The notes beneath the pieces are model-generated. The model was not told the origin of the DNA. It saw nothing but the letters and a program-made list of their open reading frames with translations, and searched no databases. Below, in pieces: positions 63,913 to 64,000 of a stretch of 64,000 nucleotides of DNA; position 1 is the first letter of the stretch; every line of letters starts with the position of its first letter. This stretch comes from Crocodylus rhombifer (taxonomy: Eukaryota > Chordata > Crocodylia > Crocodylidae): NCBI GenBank assembly GCA_038503035.1, contig JAVSML010018837.1, forward strand, positions 1 to 64,000, given 5' to 3'. Position numbers and translations under genes: made by a program.

Positions 63913-64000
63913 ATGACCCCTCCCTCCCCTCCCCCCCCGGCGGCGGCGGCGGCGGGGAAGCCTCGCCTCAGACACAGGCTGCTGCTCGGCGGCGGTCGCG
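63913..64000 (+). CDS. Candidate first-exon coding start, partial
   Basis: An ATG at 63913 opens a frame that remains open to the window end. It begins M-T-P-P-S-P-P-P-P followed by five alanines from the GGC run, then GKPRLRHRLLLGGGR. The context (gcgc before ATG) is a weak Kozak match. Poly-Pro/poly-Ala starts are common in CpG-island first exons, but they also arise by chance in 5' untranslated GC-rich DNA. I cannot name a product. Confidence 0.2.
   Translation, partial: MTPPSPPPPAAAAAGKPRLRHRLLLGGGR
63939..63957. repeat. (GGC)n trinucleotide run
   Basis: Five to six consecutive ggc units following a C-rich stretch. It would encode alanines in the frame starting at 63913. Confidence 0.9.

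Larger units (their letters stand above)
63430..64000. promoter_or_regulatory. CpG island, probable promoter/first exon of a gene at the right edge
   Basis: CpG dinucleotides are scarce for most of the window and become dense from about 63440, strongest at 63640-64000. The island holds clustered GC boxes, a GGC run, an NRF1-like half site (tgcgcatg, 63908-63915) and E-box-like cacctg. A short upstream frame starts at 63707 and stops at 63739. The island continues past the edge, so the gene and its direction cannot be identified. A plus-strand gene running right is my preference, because the AT-rich flank lies to the left. Confidence 0.85.

Noticed and set aside
63742..63975. 77-codon minus-strand frame starting MSEARLPRRRRRR
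   Set aside because: It is translated from the CpG island's GGC run and GC boxes. The Arg/Gly/Pro/Ala-only composition is expected by chance there.
1..64000. CRISPR arrays, bacterial operons, tRNA or rRNA genes
   Set aside because: No regularly spaced repeats with unique spacers, no Shine-Dalgarno-led gene clusters, and no cloverleaf or rRNA core sequences were seen. The whole window has vertebrate repeat texture.

Overview
This window looks like vertebrate nuclear DNA, most likely from a crocodilian, with a turtle as the main alternative. The reasons are several CR1 LINE copies of different ages (young ones begin on the + strand with a catagaatcatagaa / ggtcggaagggacct 3' tail), abundant hAT-type and other non-autonomous DNA transposons, long terminal repeats (LTRs) of old endogenous retroviruses, and a vertebrate-type CpG island at the right edge. 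This organism call is inference from repeat style, not from a database match. I find no complete host protein-coding gene. Nearly every long open frame is a CR1 reverse-transcriptase or endonuclease fragment, or a chance frame through GC-rich repeat DNA.

Layout. 1-8.5 kb: an LTR-like GC-rich block, a GT microsatellite, two small inverted-repeat elements and old CR1 scraps. 8.5-16.3 kb: a rearranged minus-strand CR1, a hAT element, a 2-kb element with 3-bp target duplications carrying an LTR piece, and a CR1 tail split by a solo LTR with a 5-bp target site duplication (TSD). 18-25.4 kb: a 555-bp near-palindromic foldback element, old CR1/L3, hAT elements (one cleanly inserted in a CR1 tail with an 8-bp TSD), and a CR1 with an intact C-terminal frame. 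27-37.5 kb: a second foldback, LTR-like blocks, a hAT with perfect ends, and a nested composite (CR1 and LTR inside a DNA transposon). 37.5-43.1 kb: two long minus-strand CR1 elements covering most of ORF2. 45-49.3 kb: an inverted-repeat element, a solo LTR, and two hAT elements with perfect TSDs. 51.5-62.5 kb: more CR1 (one plus-strand 1.2-kb copy), an old L3-like element split by a 1.2-kb MITE (miniature inverted-repeat transposable element), and further MITEs. 63.4-64 kb: a CpG island with GC boxes and a GGC run, probably the promoter/first exon of a gene beyond the right edge.

The window is therefore intergenic or deep intronic DNA upstream of, or beside, one CpG-island gene. Its content is layered transposon history. 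The most useful observations are: (1) at least four hAT insertions, and probably seven, whose 8-bp target sites all have TA at the centre; (2) a family of elements with gggcacatctacac-like ends and 3-bp TSDs; (3) a CR1 copy with a 103-bp displaced internal duplication carrying a short patch shared with nearby non-CR1 repeats; and (4) foldback elements, one with four RFX/X-box-like palindromes. I do not see a convincing new enzymatic or defence system.
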